Under the pieces are notes generated by a model. It was given only the letters and a program-made list of their open reading frames with translations. It did no database searches and was not told where the DNA came from. Shown here piece by piece: positions 8,124-17,372 of a stretch of 64,000 bases of DNA. Source of the DNA: Streptomyces sp. NBS 14/10 (lineage in GTDB: Bacteria; Actinomycetota; Actinomycetes; Streptomycetales; Streptomycetaceae). The DNA lies in the NCBI RefSeq assembly GCF_002224125.1, contig NZ_NCSM01000022.1, positions 682,690 through 746,689 on the forward strand, read 5' to 3'. Within the stretch, counting starts at the first letter, position 1. The number at the start of each line of letters is the position of its first letter. A program made the position numbers and the translations under genes.

Positions 8124-9605
8124 TCACGAGTGGGCGGGTTCTGGGCTGCCTCGGTGGGCCGGGCCGGCGGGGCGGGTGGTGGCGGTGGGGCGGGGCGGGG
8201 CGGCCGGCTGAAGGCGGACGGCGGCGTCGAGGCCTCCGTCGGGGGCGGGGCGCAGGGCGGTGTCACCGCCGCTGGCGTGGGTGAGCCGCTGGACCAGGGC
8301 GAGTCCCAGGCCGGTGCCGCCCTTGGGCGCGTCGGGGGCGCGCCAGAAGCGGTCGAAGGCGCGGTGGCGCTGTTCGGCGGTCATACCGGGGCCCTGGTCG
8401 ATGATGTGCAGTTCGACCCAGCTGGGGCGCGGGGTGCGGTGGTGGCGGCGGTCGGCGGGGGCGGAGCGGAGTTCGAGGGTGACGGTGCCGGCCAGTGGGG
8501 ACGCGCGCAGAGCGTTGGAGAGCAGGTTGTCCACGATCTGTTCGACGGCCCCGGGCACCGCGAGCACCTGTCCGACGAACTCGCCGCGCCGCACCAGCCG
8601 GACGCCGTGCTGTTCGAACAGCGAGGTCCAGGCGCGTTTCCGCTCGGCGCACACCCGGTCCAGGTCGACCGGTTCGCGGGTGCCGGCGCTCTCCTCCATA
8701 CGGGCCATCGCCAGCAGGCCCTCGACCATACGGGCCAGCCGGTCGGTCTCGGTCATGGCGGCGGTGAGCCCGGCGCGGGCGTGCCCGGCGACGTCGGGCT
8801 CCAGGTTGTCCAGGCGCAGCCGCAGGGCGGCGAGCGGGGTTTTGAGCTGGTGCGATGCCTCTCCGGCGAAGGCGCGCTGGGAGGCCAGAAGGTGTTCGAG
8901 GCGGGCCGCGGTCTGGTTGAAGGTGGCGGCGAGGCTGCGTACTTCGGGTGGTCCTTCGGTGGTGGGGACGGGAGTGGCCAGGCTGCCCTCGGCCAGGCGG
9001 CGGGCGGCGCGTTCGAGGTGGAGGATGGGGCGGCTGATCCAGCGGGCCAGCCCGAAGGCCACCGCGGCGAGGGCGGTGAGCACGGCGAGCCCAGCGAGGG
9101 CCAGCAGCAGCCAGACGCGGTGGATGCGCGCGGACACCGCTTCCGTCGGCACGATGATGCGTACGGCGCCCTGGAGTTCGGCGCCGTGGGTGACGGGGGC
9201 GGCGACGGACAGGGACCGCACCCCGCCGATGGTGGAGGTGCGTACGTCGGCGGTGGACCGGCCGCCCAGCGCGGCCACGATCTCGGGGCGCGCCGCCAGG
9301 TCCCGGGACTCGCGGGCGGACAGCTCGTGGGAGGTGGCGAGCGGACGGCCGCGGCTGTCGACGACCAGGACCTTCCCGCCGATGCGCTCCGCGCACATGA
9401 GGATGCGGGGGCGCAGTTCGCGTTCCGCGCGCCCGGCCGAGATGGAGAGCGAGGTGTACGCCGACACCGAGTCGGCCTCCTCCTTGGCCGCGGTGACCAC
9501 CCGTTCCCGTTCGCCCCGGCTGTAGACGAAGCCCAGCGGGATCTCCAGGCACAGCAGCACCAGCGCGGCGAGGCTCAGATAGCTGAGCAGCAGCCGGCGC
9601 CTCAT
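8124..9605 (-). CDS. Membrane sensor histidine kinase
   Basis: 493 residues. TM1 is near 5-30, an extracytoplasmic sensor loop of about 130 residues follows, TM2 (VWLLLALAGLAVL…) and a HAMP-like segment come next. Then the H-box ASHQLKTPL (phospho-acceptor His), N-box IVDNLLSNALRA, and the DQGPGMT and GTGLGLALVQ ATP-binding boxes. It is the partner of the OmpR-type regulator directly upstream; the ATG overlaps that gene's stop (ATGA), so the two are translationally coupled. The stimulus is unknown. The C-terminus after the HATPase domain is Pro/Ala-rich. Confidence 0.92.
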   Translation of the reverse strand: MRRRLLLSYLSLAALVLLCLEIPLGFVYSRGERERVVTAAKEEADSVSAYTSLSISAGRAERELRPRILMCAERIGGKVLVVDSRGRPLATSHELSARESRDLAARPEIVAALGGRSTADVRTSTIGGVRSLSVAAPVTHGAELQGAVRIIVPTEAVSARIHRVWLLLALAGLAVLTALAAVAFGLARWISRPILHLERAARRLAEGSLATPVPTTEGPPEVRSLAATFNQTAARLEHLLASQRAFAGEASHQLKTPLAALRLRLDNLEPDVAGHARAGLTAAMTETDRLARMVEGLLAMARMEESAGTREPVDLDRVCAERKRAWTSLFEQHGVRLVRRGEFVGQVLAVPGAVEQIVDNLLSNALRASPLAGTVTLELRSAPADRRHHRTPRPSWVELHIIDQGPGMTAEQRHRAFDRFWRAPDAPKGGTGLGLALVQRLTHASGGDTALRPAPDGGLDAAVRLQPAAPPRPTATTRPAGPAHRGSPEPAHS

Positions 9606-10477
9606 GCGGTGTCGAAGGCGGGGGCGGCGAACCACGAGTCGGCGGCGGACGGTGCCGGAGCCGGTGCCGGTCGGGGCTCGGGGGCGCGTTCCGCGGTGCG
9701 TACGGCCAGCCGGAATCCCACCCCGCGCAGCGTCTGGATCCAGGCCGGGTCGCCCAGCTTGCGGCGCAGCGCCGCGATATGCACATCGAGCGTCTTGGTC
9801 GGGCCGTGGAAGTGCGGGTCCCACACCTGGTCGAGGATCTGCTGGCGGGAGTACACCGCGCCGGGGTCCTCGGTGAGCAGGGCGAGCAGTTCGAACTCCT
9901 TGGGGGTGAGGGAGATCAGCGCCTCCCCCACCCACACCTGCCGGGTGCGCCGGTCCACGACCAGGGGCGGGGCGGGCGGCGGCCCGTCCACGGCGGGCTG
10001 AGGGGAGGCGGCGAAGGCCACCGGCTCGGGGGCGGGGAAAGGGACAGGGGTGGGGAAAGGGACAGGGGCAGGGAACGGGACAGCGGAAGGGGCGGGGCGG
10101 TCGGCCGGGGGCGGCTCTGCCCGCCCGGTGCGGCGGGTGACCGCGCGGATCCGGGCGATGAGCTCCCGGATGGAGAACGGCTTCGCCAGATAGTCGTCCG
10201 CGCCGAGCTCCAGCCCCAGCACCCGGTCGGCCTCCTCGCCGCGCGCGGTGAGCATGATGATCGGTACGTCGGAGACCTGCCGGATACCGCGGCAGACGTC
10301 GATGCCGTCCATGTCCGGCAGCCCCAGGTCGAGCAGGACGATGTCGTCGTAAGGCCCCGCCAGCCCGGCCGCGCCGGTCGTCACATGATGGATCGTCAGT
10401 CCATAGCGCGCCAGCCCCTCGGCAAGTGGTTCGGCGATCGTCTCGTCGTCCTCGATGAGCAGCGCTCGTACGGTCAT
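9602..10477 (-). CDS. OmpR/PhoB-family response regulator
   Basis: 291 residues. The receiver domain has E9-D10-D11 (LLIEDDE), the phospho-acceptor Asp in LLDLGLPDMDG and the conserved Lys in DDYLAKPFS. The C-terminal winged helix (LTPKEFELLALL…VDVHIAALRRKLGDP type) binds DNA. The linker is unusually long and made of repeated PxPFPAPVPFP units (about 10035-10090). A Pro/Ala tail follows the DNA-binding domain. ATG at 10477; the frame extends further upstream but without homology. Cotranscribed with the kinase. Confidence 0.92.
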   Translation of the reverse strand: MTVRALLIEDDETIAEPLAEGLARYGLTIHHVTTGAAGLAGPYDDIVLLDLGLPDMDGIDVCRGIRQVSDVPIIMLTARGEEADRVLGLELGADDYLAKPFSIRELIARIRAVTRRTGRAEPPPADRPAPSAVPFPAPVPFPTPVPFPAPEPVAFAASPQPAVDGPPPAPPLVVDRRTRQVWVGEALISLTPKEFELLALLTEDPGAVYSRQQILDQVWDPHFHGPTKTLDVHIAALRRKLGDPAWIQTLRGVGFRLAVRTAERAPEPRPAPAPAPSAADSWFAAPAFDTA

Positions 10478-10624
10478 GGGTCCTGTCTCTTCCGTGAATA
10501 CGGACAACATGAATCCCCCGCTCGGAGCCGACACGCTACAAGAGGGTCATTGGCCGGGTCCGAGTTTTGTGATGTTGCGCGCAAAAACCGCACTTGGACG
10601 AGTTCTGGTCGGGCGCTGGCCTTC

Positions 10625-10644
10625 GCTTAACCTTCCGCTGACCC
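10625..10644 (+). promoter_or_regulatory. 12-nt-spaced direct repeat upstream of the carbonic anhydrase
   Basis: GCTTAACC (10625-10632) and GCTGACCC (10637-10644) are imperfect direct repeats one helical turn apart, ending 10 nt before a TACGGT -10-like hexamer. This is the geometry of OmpR-family regulator sites. The divergent two-component system is the obvious candidate binder (inference). Confidence 0.35.
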
Positions 10645-10696
10645 AGACCTGCTTACGGTGCATGACACCTGGTCCAGCCAGCTGTCAGGAGGCACG

Positions 10697-11302
10697 ATGA
10701 AATCCTTGGTCGAGCACGCCCGCTCTTTTCGGTACCGAGCCGATTTCGCGAGCGACGAGTACCGGAAACTGGCCGAAGGACAATTTCCCGAAGCGCTGTT
10801 CATTACCTGTTCGGACTCTCGGGTCATACCCGCGCTCATCACCGGAGCCCGCCCCGGGGAAATTTTCGAGCTGCGCAACGCGGGCAACATAGTTCCGCCG
10901 CACGGAATGCATCTGGTCTCCGGTGAGGCCGCCACCGTCGAATACGCCTTGGAAGTGCTCGGGGTGCGGGACGTCGTCGTCTGCGGCCATTCCCACTGTG
11001 GCGCCATGGGCGCGCTGGAGTCCGGCGCGGACCTGTCGACACTGCCCGGGGTGAGCGCCTGGCTGGAGCTCGCCCGGCCCGGGCTGGCCCCGGAGATCAC
11101 CGGTGGCTGCGAGGACCCGTCTCTGAGGGGGCTGGCGCAGCTCAATGTGCGCAACCAGCTCTCGGCGCTGACGGATTATCCGGCGGCCCGCCGACGGCTG
11201 GAGGAGGGCCGGCTGCGGCTGCACGGCTGGTACTACCAGGTCGACACCGGCGAGCTGTGGGAGCTCGACCAGGACGGCCGCTTCCGGGAGCATCCGTGCT
11301 GA
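10697..11302 (+). CDS. Beta-class carbonic anhydrase
   Basis: 201 residues with the full zinc site of beta carbonic anhydrases: C38 and D40 in CSDSR, H98 and C101 in GHSHCGAMGAL. It interconverts CO2 and bicarbonate in the cytoplasm. The ATG at 10697 follows a strong RBS (CAGGAGGCACG). Its stop overlaps the GTG of the SulP gene, so enzyme and transporter should be made together. This resembles fused SulP-carbonic-anhydrase proteins of other actinobacteria and suggests bicarbonate uptake. Confidence 0.93.
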   Translation: MKSLVEHARSFRYRADFASDEYRKLAEGQFPEALFITCSDSRVIPALITGARPGEIFELRNAGNIVPPHGMHLVSGEAATVEYALEVLGVRDVVVCGHSHCGAMGALESGADLSTLPGVSAWLELARPGLAPEITGGCEDPSLRGLAQLNVRNQLSALTDYPAARRRLEEGRLRLHGWYYQVDTGELWELDQDGRFREHPC

Positions 11303-13260
11303 CCGGGCAGGGTTCGCCCCGGCGCGCCCGGGGCCGCCATGCGGCGGGGCCACCGGTCACATACCGGGGCGCCGCCCCGTCGTACGGGGGCGCTGACGCG
11401 TCGTACGGGGCCGCCGCCCCGGCCTACGGGGGCGCTGACGCGCCGTACGGGCCCGCCGCCCCCTCGTACGGAGCCGCCGCGCCGCCGTACGGGGCCGCAC
11501 CGCCGCCCGCGCCCGTCGCGCCACCGCCACCGCCCGCTCCACCCGCTCCACCACCCGCCGCACCGACCGGCCGCGGCCCCACTGGGCGCGGTGCCCGGGC
11601 GGCCCGCGGTGGCAAGCCCCGCGCGGGTGGCCGTGGCTCCGGCAGGGCCACCGGCGGCATCGATCTGGGCACCGAGATCACCGCCTCGTTCGTCGTCTTC
11701 CTCGTCGCCCTGCCCCTGTGCATCGGCGTCGCCGTCGCCTCCGGCACACCGCCCGAGCTTGGCATCATCTCGGGCGTCGTCGGCGGTCTCGTGGTGGGTC
11801 TGGCCCGGGGCAGCACACTGCAGGTCAGCGGGCCCGCGGCAGGGCTGACCGCGCTGGTCCTGGAGACGGTGACGGAGCACGGCCTGGCCATGCTGGGGGT
11901 GATCGTGCTGGCCTCCGGGGTGCTCCAGATCGTGCTGGGGCTGATCCGCCTCGGCCGGCTGTTCCAGGCGATCTCGGTCGCCATGGTCCAGGGCATGCTC
12001 GCGGGGATCGGCCTGCCGCTGATGTTCAGCCAGTCGTATCCGCTGGCCGACGCCCGGGCCCCGGGCTCGCCCCTGGAGAACATGGCGGGGTTCCCCGGGC
12101 TGGTCGCCGACACTCTGCGGGACCCGCAGACGATGATCGCGGCCGGGCTCGGCATCGCCACGGTCGTCCTCAGCTTCCTGTGGAAGAAGGTGCCGGGTCC
12201 GGTCGGCAAGGCCCCCGCGGCGCTGGTCGCGGTGGGGGTCGGCATCGCCGTCGCCGCGCTGCCCGGGGTCGAGGTGAAGACGCTGGAGGTGGGCGATCTG
12301 TTCGCCTCCGTACAGCTGCCGGGGGCGGCGGAGTTCGCGGGGCTGGCGGACGCCGCGGTCCTGGGCACCGTGCTCACCTTCACCATCATCGCGTCGGCGG
12401 AGAGCCTGTTCACCGCCGCCGCGGTCGACCGCATGCACGACGGCGCGCGCACCCGCTACAACTCCGAACTGGTCGCCCAGGGCGTCGGGAACACGGTGTG
12501 CGGGTTCCTCGGCGCGCTCCCGGTGACCGCGGTCGTGGCCCGCAGCTCGGCGAACGTCCAGGCGGGCGCCAGGACCCGGCTCTCCCGTACGCTGCACGGC
12601 CTGTGGCTGCTGGGCTTCGCGCTGCTGCTGCCGAACGTGCTCGCCCTCATCCCGATCTCGGTCCTCGCGGGCGTCCTGGTCCACAGCGGCTGGAAGCTGC
12701 TCGCCCCGCAGGAGTTCCCGAAGATGTGGCGTCAGGACCGCGGCGAGTTCGTCGTCATGACCCTCACCACGGTCGCCATCGTCGCCACCGCGCTGCTCGA
12801 AGGCGTGCTGATCGGTCTCGCCGCCGGGGTGGTGCTGGCCGCGCTGCGCATGTCGCGCACCCACGTCAAGGAGCACACCGAGGGCGATACGGCCCATCTC
12901 ACCATGGCCGGCAACGCCACCTTCCTGCGCCTTCCCCAGGTGATCGAGGCGCTGGAGGCCGTCGCCGCGTCCGGTAAGCCGCGGATCCGGCTGGACCTGA
13001 CGGGGGTGACGCACCTGGATCACGCCTGCCGCAGTCAGATCGAGGAATTCGTCGCCCAGCAACGGACGTCGGACGCCGTAGCGGTGGAGCTGCTGATGCC
13101 CGGGGACACGGCGCTCCGGGCCGCGGAACCCGCCCCGGCCGCCGGGCCGGGTCCGGATCCTGTCCCGGGTCCGACGGCGGAGTGGTTCTATCTGGACACC
13201 CGCCCGGTCGACGAGGTCCGGGCGCCCGGTGCGGCATTTGCTCGGGGCATGCGGTATTGA
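11296..13260 (+). CDS. SulP-family anion (bicarbonate/sulfate) transporter
   Basis: About 654 residues. A Pro/Ala/Gly/Tyr-rich N-terminal tail of about 100 residues built of short repeats (YGGADASYGAAAPAYGG…) is followed by roughly 10-12 hydrophobic segments with SulP features (TAALVLETVTEHG, AESLFTAAAVDRMH), then a C-terminal STAS domain (IRLDLTGVTHLDHACRSQIEEF). The GTG at 11296 overlaps the carbonic anhydrase stop (GTGCTGA), giving coupled translation. With that partner, bicarbonate or another inorganic anion is the likely substrate. The start could be later, after the low-complexity tail. Confidence 0.9.
   Translation: MLTGQGSPRRARGRHAAGPPVTYRGAAPSYGGADASYGAAAPAYGGADAPYGPAAPSYGAAAPPYGAAPPPAPVAPPPPPAPPAPPPAAPTGRGPTGRGARAARGGKPRAGGRGSGRATGGIDLGTEITASFVVFLVALPLCIGVAVASGTPPELGIISGVVGGLVVGLARGSTLQVSGPAAGLTALVLETVTEHGLAMLGVIVLASGVLQIVLGLIRLGRLFQAISVAMVQGMLAGIGLPLMFSQSYPLADARAPGSPLENMAGFPGLVADTLRDPQTMIAAGLGIATVVLSFLWKKVPGPVGKAPAALVAVGVGIAVAALPGVEVKTLEVGDLFASVQLPGAAEFAGLADAAVLGTVLTFTIIASAESLFTAAAVDRMHDGARTRYNSELVAQGVGNTVCGFLGALPVTAVVARSSANVQAGARTRLSRTLHGLWLLGFALLLPNVLALIPISVLAGVLVHSGWKLLAPQEFPKMWRQDRGEFVVMTLTTVAIVATALLEGVLIGLAAGVVLAALRMSRTHVKEHTEGDTAHLTMAGNATFLRLPQVIEALEAVAASGKPRIRLDLTGVTHLDHACRSQIEEFVAQQRTSDAVAVELLMPGDTALRAAEPAPAAGPGPDPVPGPTAEWFYLDTRPVDEVRAPGAAFARGMRY
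11377..11505 (+). repeat. In-frame low-complexity repeat in the SulP N-terminus
   Basis: A unit of roughly 24-48 nt (tacgggggcgctgacgcg / tacggggccgccgcc) recurs about six times and encodes alternating YGGADA and YGAAAP blocks. Probably a flexible cytoplasmic tail that expands or shrinks by slippage. Confidence 0.6.
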
Positions 13261-13468
13261 GGGCAAATCAACCGTGAAATCTTACGCTGGGTGATCCCTC
13301 CCGGCTCCGAATATGGCCGACCACACAACTCGGTCACACGGTTTTCACACGGGGTGTGCGCCGGTGACCCGCGTCCGTCCTGCACACACTCTCCCGCACC
13401 ACCGTGCGACACGGTTGACTCGGACTGTCGAAAGTGCACGAAAGCACATTCCGGAAGGGGAACAGTCC

Positions 13469-13726
13469 GTGACCACCGAGCCCGAGCACGCCGCGTTAGC
13501 CGTGGAGCTCGCGGAAATCCGCCGCAGGGTCGATGTCAGCCTGGCCCGTGTCGACGGACAACTCGCCCTGCTCGACCACCGCGGGGAACAGTCCGAGGAG
13601 GATGTGGAGCAACTGGCCGTACGCGTACGGTACTTGGAGCACGGCCGCTGGCCGCTGCCGTCCATCGCCGCGCTCACGGGGGTATGCGCGCTGGTGCTGG
13701 CGCTGTGGCAGGCCGCCGTCCGCTGA
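13469..13726 (+). CDS. Small coiled-coil protein with C-terminal membrane anchor
   Basis: 85 residues. A helical, heptad-like region (about 8-58, …ELAEIRRRVDVSLARVDG…) is followed by one C-terminal membrane segment (PSIAALTGVCALVLALW). Not assigned to a named family. The GTG at 13469 has GGAAGGGGAACA upstream; the frame continues further 5' without coding character. Codon 10 is TTA (13496-13498), predicting bldA-dependent expression. It stands alone. Confidence 0.7.
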   Translation: MTTEPEHAALAVELAEIRRRVDVSLARVDGQLALLDHRGEQSEEDVEQLAVRVRYLEHGRWPLPSIAALTGVCALVLALWQAAVR

Positions 13727-13735
13727 CGCCCGGCC

Positions 13736-13765
13736 TGGGGGGCACACGGTTGGGGGGCACGCGGT
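13736..13765 (+). repeat. Two 15-nt tandem repeats
   Basis: TGGGGGGCACACGGT and TGGGGGGCACGCGGT (14 of 15 identical) directly after the small membrane-protein gene. Confidence 0.6.
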
Positions 13766-13772
13766 CGGCAGG

Positions 13773-13797
13773 CCGCCGGCGGGGGCGACGCCGGCGG
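13773..13797. terminator. Probable bidirectional hairpin
   Basis: CCGCCGGC (13773-13780) pairs with GCCGGCGG (13790-13797) over a 9-nt loop, between convergent genes. Confidence 0.45.
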
Positions 13798-13844
13798 TCA
13801 GCCGAAGCGGATACGTCAGCGCGGGCGGATGTCAGGCTGATGTG

Positions 13845-14375
13845 TCAGCCCAGGCGTATGTGGTGGAGCAGCAGCAGCGCGGCCGCCATGTTCGCGGCGG
13901 GCACCTCGCCGCGCACCACCATGTCCGGGACGGACTTGAGCGGCACCCAGGCGCGCCGGTCGGATTCGAAGTCGTCCTCCGGCGGCCCGACGTACGCGGC
14001 CTCCTCCGCCCAGTAGATGTGGTGCCGGGCGTCGGTGAGCCCGTTGGACGGCTCGACGGAGAGCAGATGGCGCAGCGGGCCGGGGCGCCACCCCGTCTCC
14101 TCCTCCATCTCGCGGGCCGCGGCGACCTCGATGTCCTCGCCGTCCTCGACGACGCCGGCCGCCAGCTCCCAGCCCCAGGCGTCGGTGATGAAGCGGTGCC
14201 GCCACAGCAGAAGTACCTCGTTGGCCGCGTTGACGACGGTGGCCACGGCCACGGGGCGCAGCCGGATCAGATAGTGGTCCAGGTGGCGGCCGTCGGGGAG
14301 TCTGACGTCGGCGAGGTTCACCGAGAACCACCGGTTCTCGTACACGGTCCGCTCCCTGAGGTTCTTCCATCGCAC
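13845..14375 (-). CDS. Nudix hydrolase
   Basis: 176 residues with a perfect Nudix box in the middle (G-x5-E-x7-REMEEETGW). The layout is like ADP-ribose pyrophosphatases: an N-terminal beta-rich dimerisation part (VYENRWFSVNLADVRLPDG) and a variable C-terminal part. It cleaves a nucleoside diphosphate linked to another moiety, with Mg2+; the substrate cannot be told from sequence. It is encoded 58 nt after the TPR regulator's stop on the same strand. Confidence 0.9.
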   Translation of the reverse strand: MRWKNLRERTVYENRWFSVNLADVRLPDGRHLDHYLIRLRPVAVATVVNAANEVLLLWRHRFITDAWGWELAAGVVEDGEDIEVAAAREMEEETGWRPGPLRHLLSVEPSNGLTDARHHIYWAEEAAYVGPPEDDFESDRRAWVPLKSVPDMVVRGEVPAANMAAALLLLHHIRLG

Positions 14376-14433
14376 TGTCAGCCACCTTCCGCCGCACAGT
14401 TGGCAAGGCTGTCGACGAGGGCGCGGACCGGAC

Positions 14434-15771
14434 TCAGAGAGGCACGCGCAGCGCCCCGTCGATGAGTTCGGCGGCCTCGGCAGTCGCCGCGCTCCCGCTC
14501 TCGGCGAGGTGTTCCCGCACGGCGCGGAGCCGGTCGCGTAACCGCCTGGACTCCATACCGCGGGCCCGCTCGGTCATTTCCACCGCCGTGGCCACCGCCC
14601 GGTCCGCGTCGCCCTGTCTCAGCGCGATATGGGTGAGCATGGCGAGCCGGTGCACCCGGCCGCGGTCGTGCGCGGGGGTGCCGACCGCGGCGGCGGCGTT
14701 CTCCAGAGCGCCGCCGAGGTCGCCCAGGCTCAGCAGCGCCTCCGCGACCTGGACGTTGACCAGGCCGGGCTGGACGTAGCCGGTCTCGTCGGGCTCCTGG
14801 CCGGGGCGGATCCGGTCGGCGGCGGTCTCGGCGCGCCGGATGCAGGCCAGCGCCCCCGCCCCGTCGCCCAGCCGCGCGTACGCCTTGGCCTGCATGGCGT
14901 ACAGGTCGGAGGCGAGCGCCGGGGTGATATGCGTACCGGACGCGCGCAGCGCCGATTCGGCGAAGGCGACCGCCTGTCGGTACTCCTTCATGAACAGGGA
15001 CTGGTTGACCAGCAGCGCGATGACATACGCGCCGAGCCCGCGGTCGCCGCTGGCCTTGGCCAGCCGCAGGGCCTGGTGGAAGTAGCGCTGGGCCAGGCCG
15101 TGGGCGTCCGAGTCGTAGGCGCAGATACCGGCGATGGCCACCAGGCCGCCGGTCGCCCGGTGCAGCTGGCGGCCGGTGGCGTCGGGGTAGCTGCCGCGCA
15201 GCAGCGGCGCGGCCTCGGCGTTGAGGAAGCCCACGACGCGGGCTCTGGTCGCCACGCCGCCGGCCTTGCGGTACATCTGCTCGTAGTGGGCGCGGGCGGC
15301 GCGGAGCATGTCGATGTCGGACATGCTGACGCGGGTGAGGCCGCGGCGGGAGACGTCCGAGTCCTCCGGCGGGTTCTCCCACTCCCACACCGGGATGACG
15401 GCGGGGGTACCGGTGACCGCGGGGGCGGCCACGACATGGGGCCGCTGCTGCTCGTCGGAGCGCCACAGCGCGGTGGCGCGCTCGACGAAGCCGGACAGCG
15501 GGGTGGCGGGGGCGCGCGGGGAGCCGGGGGTGCCGAGGCCGATGTCGTCGAGGGTGAGCGCGCGGTGCAGCCGCTCGCCGAGCACTTCGCAGATGAGGTC
15601 GGGCACTTGGCCGCGGGGGCGCTGGCCCTTCAGCCAGCGGGCGACCGCGGTGTGTTCGTACCGCAGCTTCATACCGCGGGCCCGGCCCGCCTCGTTGATG
15701 TGTGCGGCGAGTCCGGCATGGGAGATCCCGGCCTCGTCGAGTACGGAGTCGAGCAGTGTGTTGGGCTCCAT
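14434..15771 (-). CDS. TPR-containing regulatory protein, NsdA-like
   Basis: 445 residues. The N-terminal 80 residues resemble a degenerate helix-turn-helix (ARWLKGQRPRGQVPDLICEVLGERL). The rest is helical TPR-like repeats (ALRLAKASGDRGLGAYV, AYARLGDGAGAL, TALRQGDADRAV type). This matches a Streptomyces family of putative regulators related to NsdA, a negative regulator of development and antibiotics; the family link is from memory of the architecture. Strong RBS (CAGGAGGGGGTC). One TTA codon (14541-14539) near the C-terminus suggests bldA dependence. Confidence 0.75.
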   Translation of the reverse strand: MEPNTLLDSVLDEAGISHAGLAAHINEAGRARGMKLRYEHTAVARWLKGQRPRGQVPDLICEVLGERLHRALTLDDIGLGTPGSPRAPATPLSGFVERATALWRSDEQQRPHVVAAPAVTGTPAVIPVWEWENPPEDSDVSRRGLTRVSMSDIDMLRAARAHYEQMYRKAGGVATRARVVGFLNAEAAPLLRGSYPDATGRQLHRATGGLVAIAGICAYDSDAHGLAQRYFHQALRLAKASGDRGLGAYVIALLVNQSLFMKEYRQAVAFAESALRASGTHITPALASDLYAMQAKAYARLGDGAGALACIRRAETAADRIRPGQEPDETGYVQPGLVNVQVAEALLSLGDLGGALENAAAAVGTPAHDRGRVHRLAMLTHIALRQGDADRAVATAVEMTERARGMESRRLRDRLRAVREHLAESGSAATAEAAELIDGALRVPL

Positions 15772-15893
15772 GACCCCCTCCTGATGCGCCCGCAGCCGCG
15801 TGCCCCGCATGGCCAGCGTAGTGGAGGTCGATTCGCACGGGGTGTGAACCGACCCGGGGTGTGAACTCCCCCAGGGTGCGAACTGACCCGACC

Positions 15894-17096
15894 TCAGCCG
15901 GCCTTCGTCTCGTTGCGCAGTGCCAGCAGGGCGATGTCGTCGGCGAGTCGGCCGCCGGTGTGCCGCAGCACCGCCGACCGCACCCCGTCGACGACCGCCG
16001 CGGGGACGATCGGGCCGGTGCCCGCGGCCTTGACCAGGGCGGGTCCGAGCTCGAAGAAGGTCCCGTGCGCGTCGCGGGCGTCCTCGGCCCCGTCGGTGTG
16101 CAGGACCAGCGCGTCGCCGGGCTGCAGCGGGGCGCCGCGGGCCACGGGGAGGTCGTCGGGCAGCGGGAAGGGGCCGAGCGGGGGCAGCACTTCGCCCAGG
16201 TCCAGTCGGCGCGCCCGCGCCTCGCCGCCCCGCGCCCGCGCCTCGCCGGTCGTGTCCTCGGAGAGCAGATACGGCCAGGGGTGGCCGCAGTTGAGGGCGG
16301 TGAGCTCGCCGTCGGGGCCCATTTCGAGCAGGAGTACGGTGACGAACTCCTCCGCGACCGGGGTCCTCGGCTCCTCCCCGGCCGGGGTATCGCCCAGGGC
16401 TCGCTCGTGCAGATGGCGCTGAAGCGCGCGGTCCAGGCGGCGCATGACGTCGGTGAGTTCGGGCTCGTCGTGGGCGGCCTCGCGGAAGCTGCCCAGCACG
16501 GCGGCGACGGTGCCGATGGCGCCGACGCCATGGCCGCGCGCATCCCCGATGATCAGCCGGACGCCGTGCGCGGTGGCCAGCACCTCGTACAGATCGCCGC
16601 CGACCGCGGCGCCCCGGCTGGCCGACAGATAGCCGGCCGCCATCTCGATACCGTCCAGGCGGGCCGGCAGCGGCCGCAGCACCGCGTCCTGCGCGGCGGC
16701 GGCCACCGCCCGCAGCTGCTCCAGTTCGCGGACCAGCCGCAGCCTGCGGCCGTTGGTGAGATAGCTGGCGACGACCACGGCGAGGATGGCGCCGCAGCTG
16801 ACCAGGCTGGCATGTGATTCCTCCACGTCGCCGTCGGGTTCCAGGGTGCTCGGCGGGCCGAGGGCGAACAGCATGCTCGCGCCGCCGAGCAGCAGGATGC
16901 ATCGGCGGCGGCCGCTGCTGGCGCAGGCGATGGCGGGTGCGGCGGCGAGGAGCGGAACCACTTCGGTGTCGTGCGGGGTCAGCAGTTCCCAGCAGAGGGC
17001 GCCGAGCACCCAGAGGCAGGGGATGACCGTGGTGAAGGCCCGCCTGCCCCGTGCACCCGGTACGAACGCGCCGCCGACTGCCCATGTCCCGATCAT
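15894..17096 (-). CDS. Membrane-anchored PP2C/SpoIIE-type serine phosphatase
   Basis: 400 residues. The first ~125 contain three or four hydrophobic segments. A linker helix (RLVRELEQLRAVAAAAQDAVL) then leads into a PPM/SpoIIE domain with metal-binding motifs GGDLYEV, GDARGHGVGA, HTDGAEDARD and ADDIALLAL. It probably dephosphorylates anti-sigma-factor antagonists; no such partner is adjacent. ATG at 17096 has GGGGGA seven bases upstream. The 5' region carries an inverted repeat GACAG-CTT-CTGTC (17186-17198) inside a TTGACA-bearing stretch, a possible operator. Confidence 0.88.
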   Translation of the reverse strand: MIGTWAVGGAFVPGARGRRAFTTVIPCLWVLGALCWELLTPHDTEVVPLLAAAPAIACASSGRRRCILLLGGASMLFALGPPSTLEPDGDVEESHASLVSCGAILAVVVASYLTNGRRLRLVRELEQLRAVAAAAQDAVLRPLPARLDGIEMAAGYLSASRGAAVGGDLYEVLATAHGVRLIIGDARGHGVGAIGTVAAVLGSFREAAHDEPELTDVMRRLDRALQRHLHERALGDTPAGEEPRTPVAEEFVTVLLLEMGPDGELTALNCGHPWPYLLSEDTTGEARARGGEARARRLDLGEVLPPLGPFPLPDDLPVARGAPLQPGDALVLHTDGAEDARDAHGTFFELGPALVKAAGTGPIVPAAVVDGVRSAVLRHTGGRLADDIALLALRNETKAG

Positions 17097-17301
17097 GTGT
17101 CGTCCCCCAACGCCGGCCAATGAGGCGGTTGGCCGGGCCCTGGTGGTCGGTGCTGCGCGGGCCGTGCGACCGGGACGATTCTTTCGACAGCTTCTGTCAA
17201 AATGAGTAGTCGGACTCCGATTCTCACCTGATCGGGTGAGTTGTTCTTCGCCAGGTTGCCGAACGCCACGCCGAAGCAGCGACAAACGGTCCCCTCAACG
17301 C

Positions 17302-17339
17302 GGTGGGGGCGCACCCCGTTTACGGGATGCGCCCCCACC
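17302..17339 (-). terminator. Strong terminator hairpin of the pheST operon
   Basis: Perfect 12-bp arms GGTGGGGGCGCA (17302-17313) and TGCGCCCCCACC (17328-17339) with a further inner CCCG/CGGG stem, 34 nt after the pheT stop. No T-run. Confidence 0.8.
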
Positions 17340-17372
17340 AGCACTCAGGCGAAGAACACTCAGGCGAAGCCG

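Noticed and set aside
11377..11505. Regular repeat considered as a CRISPR array
   Set aside because: Units are contiguous, in frame and code for YGGADA/YGAAAP; no spacers.
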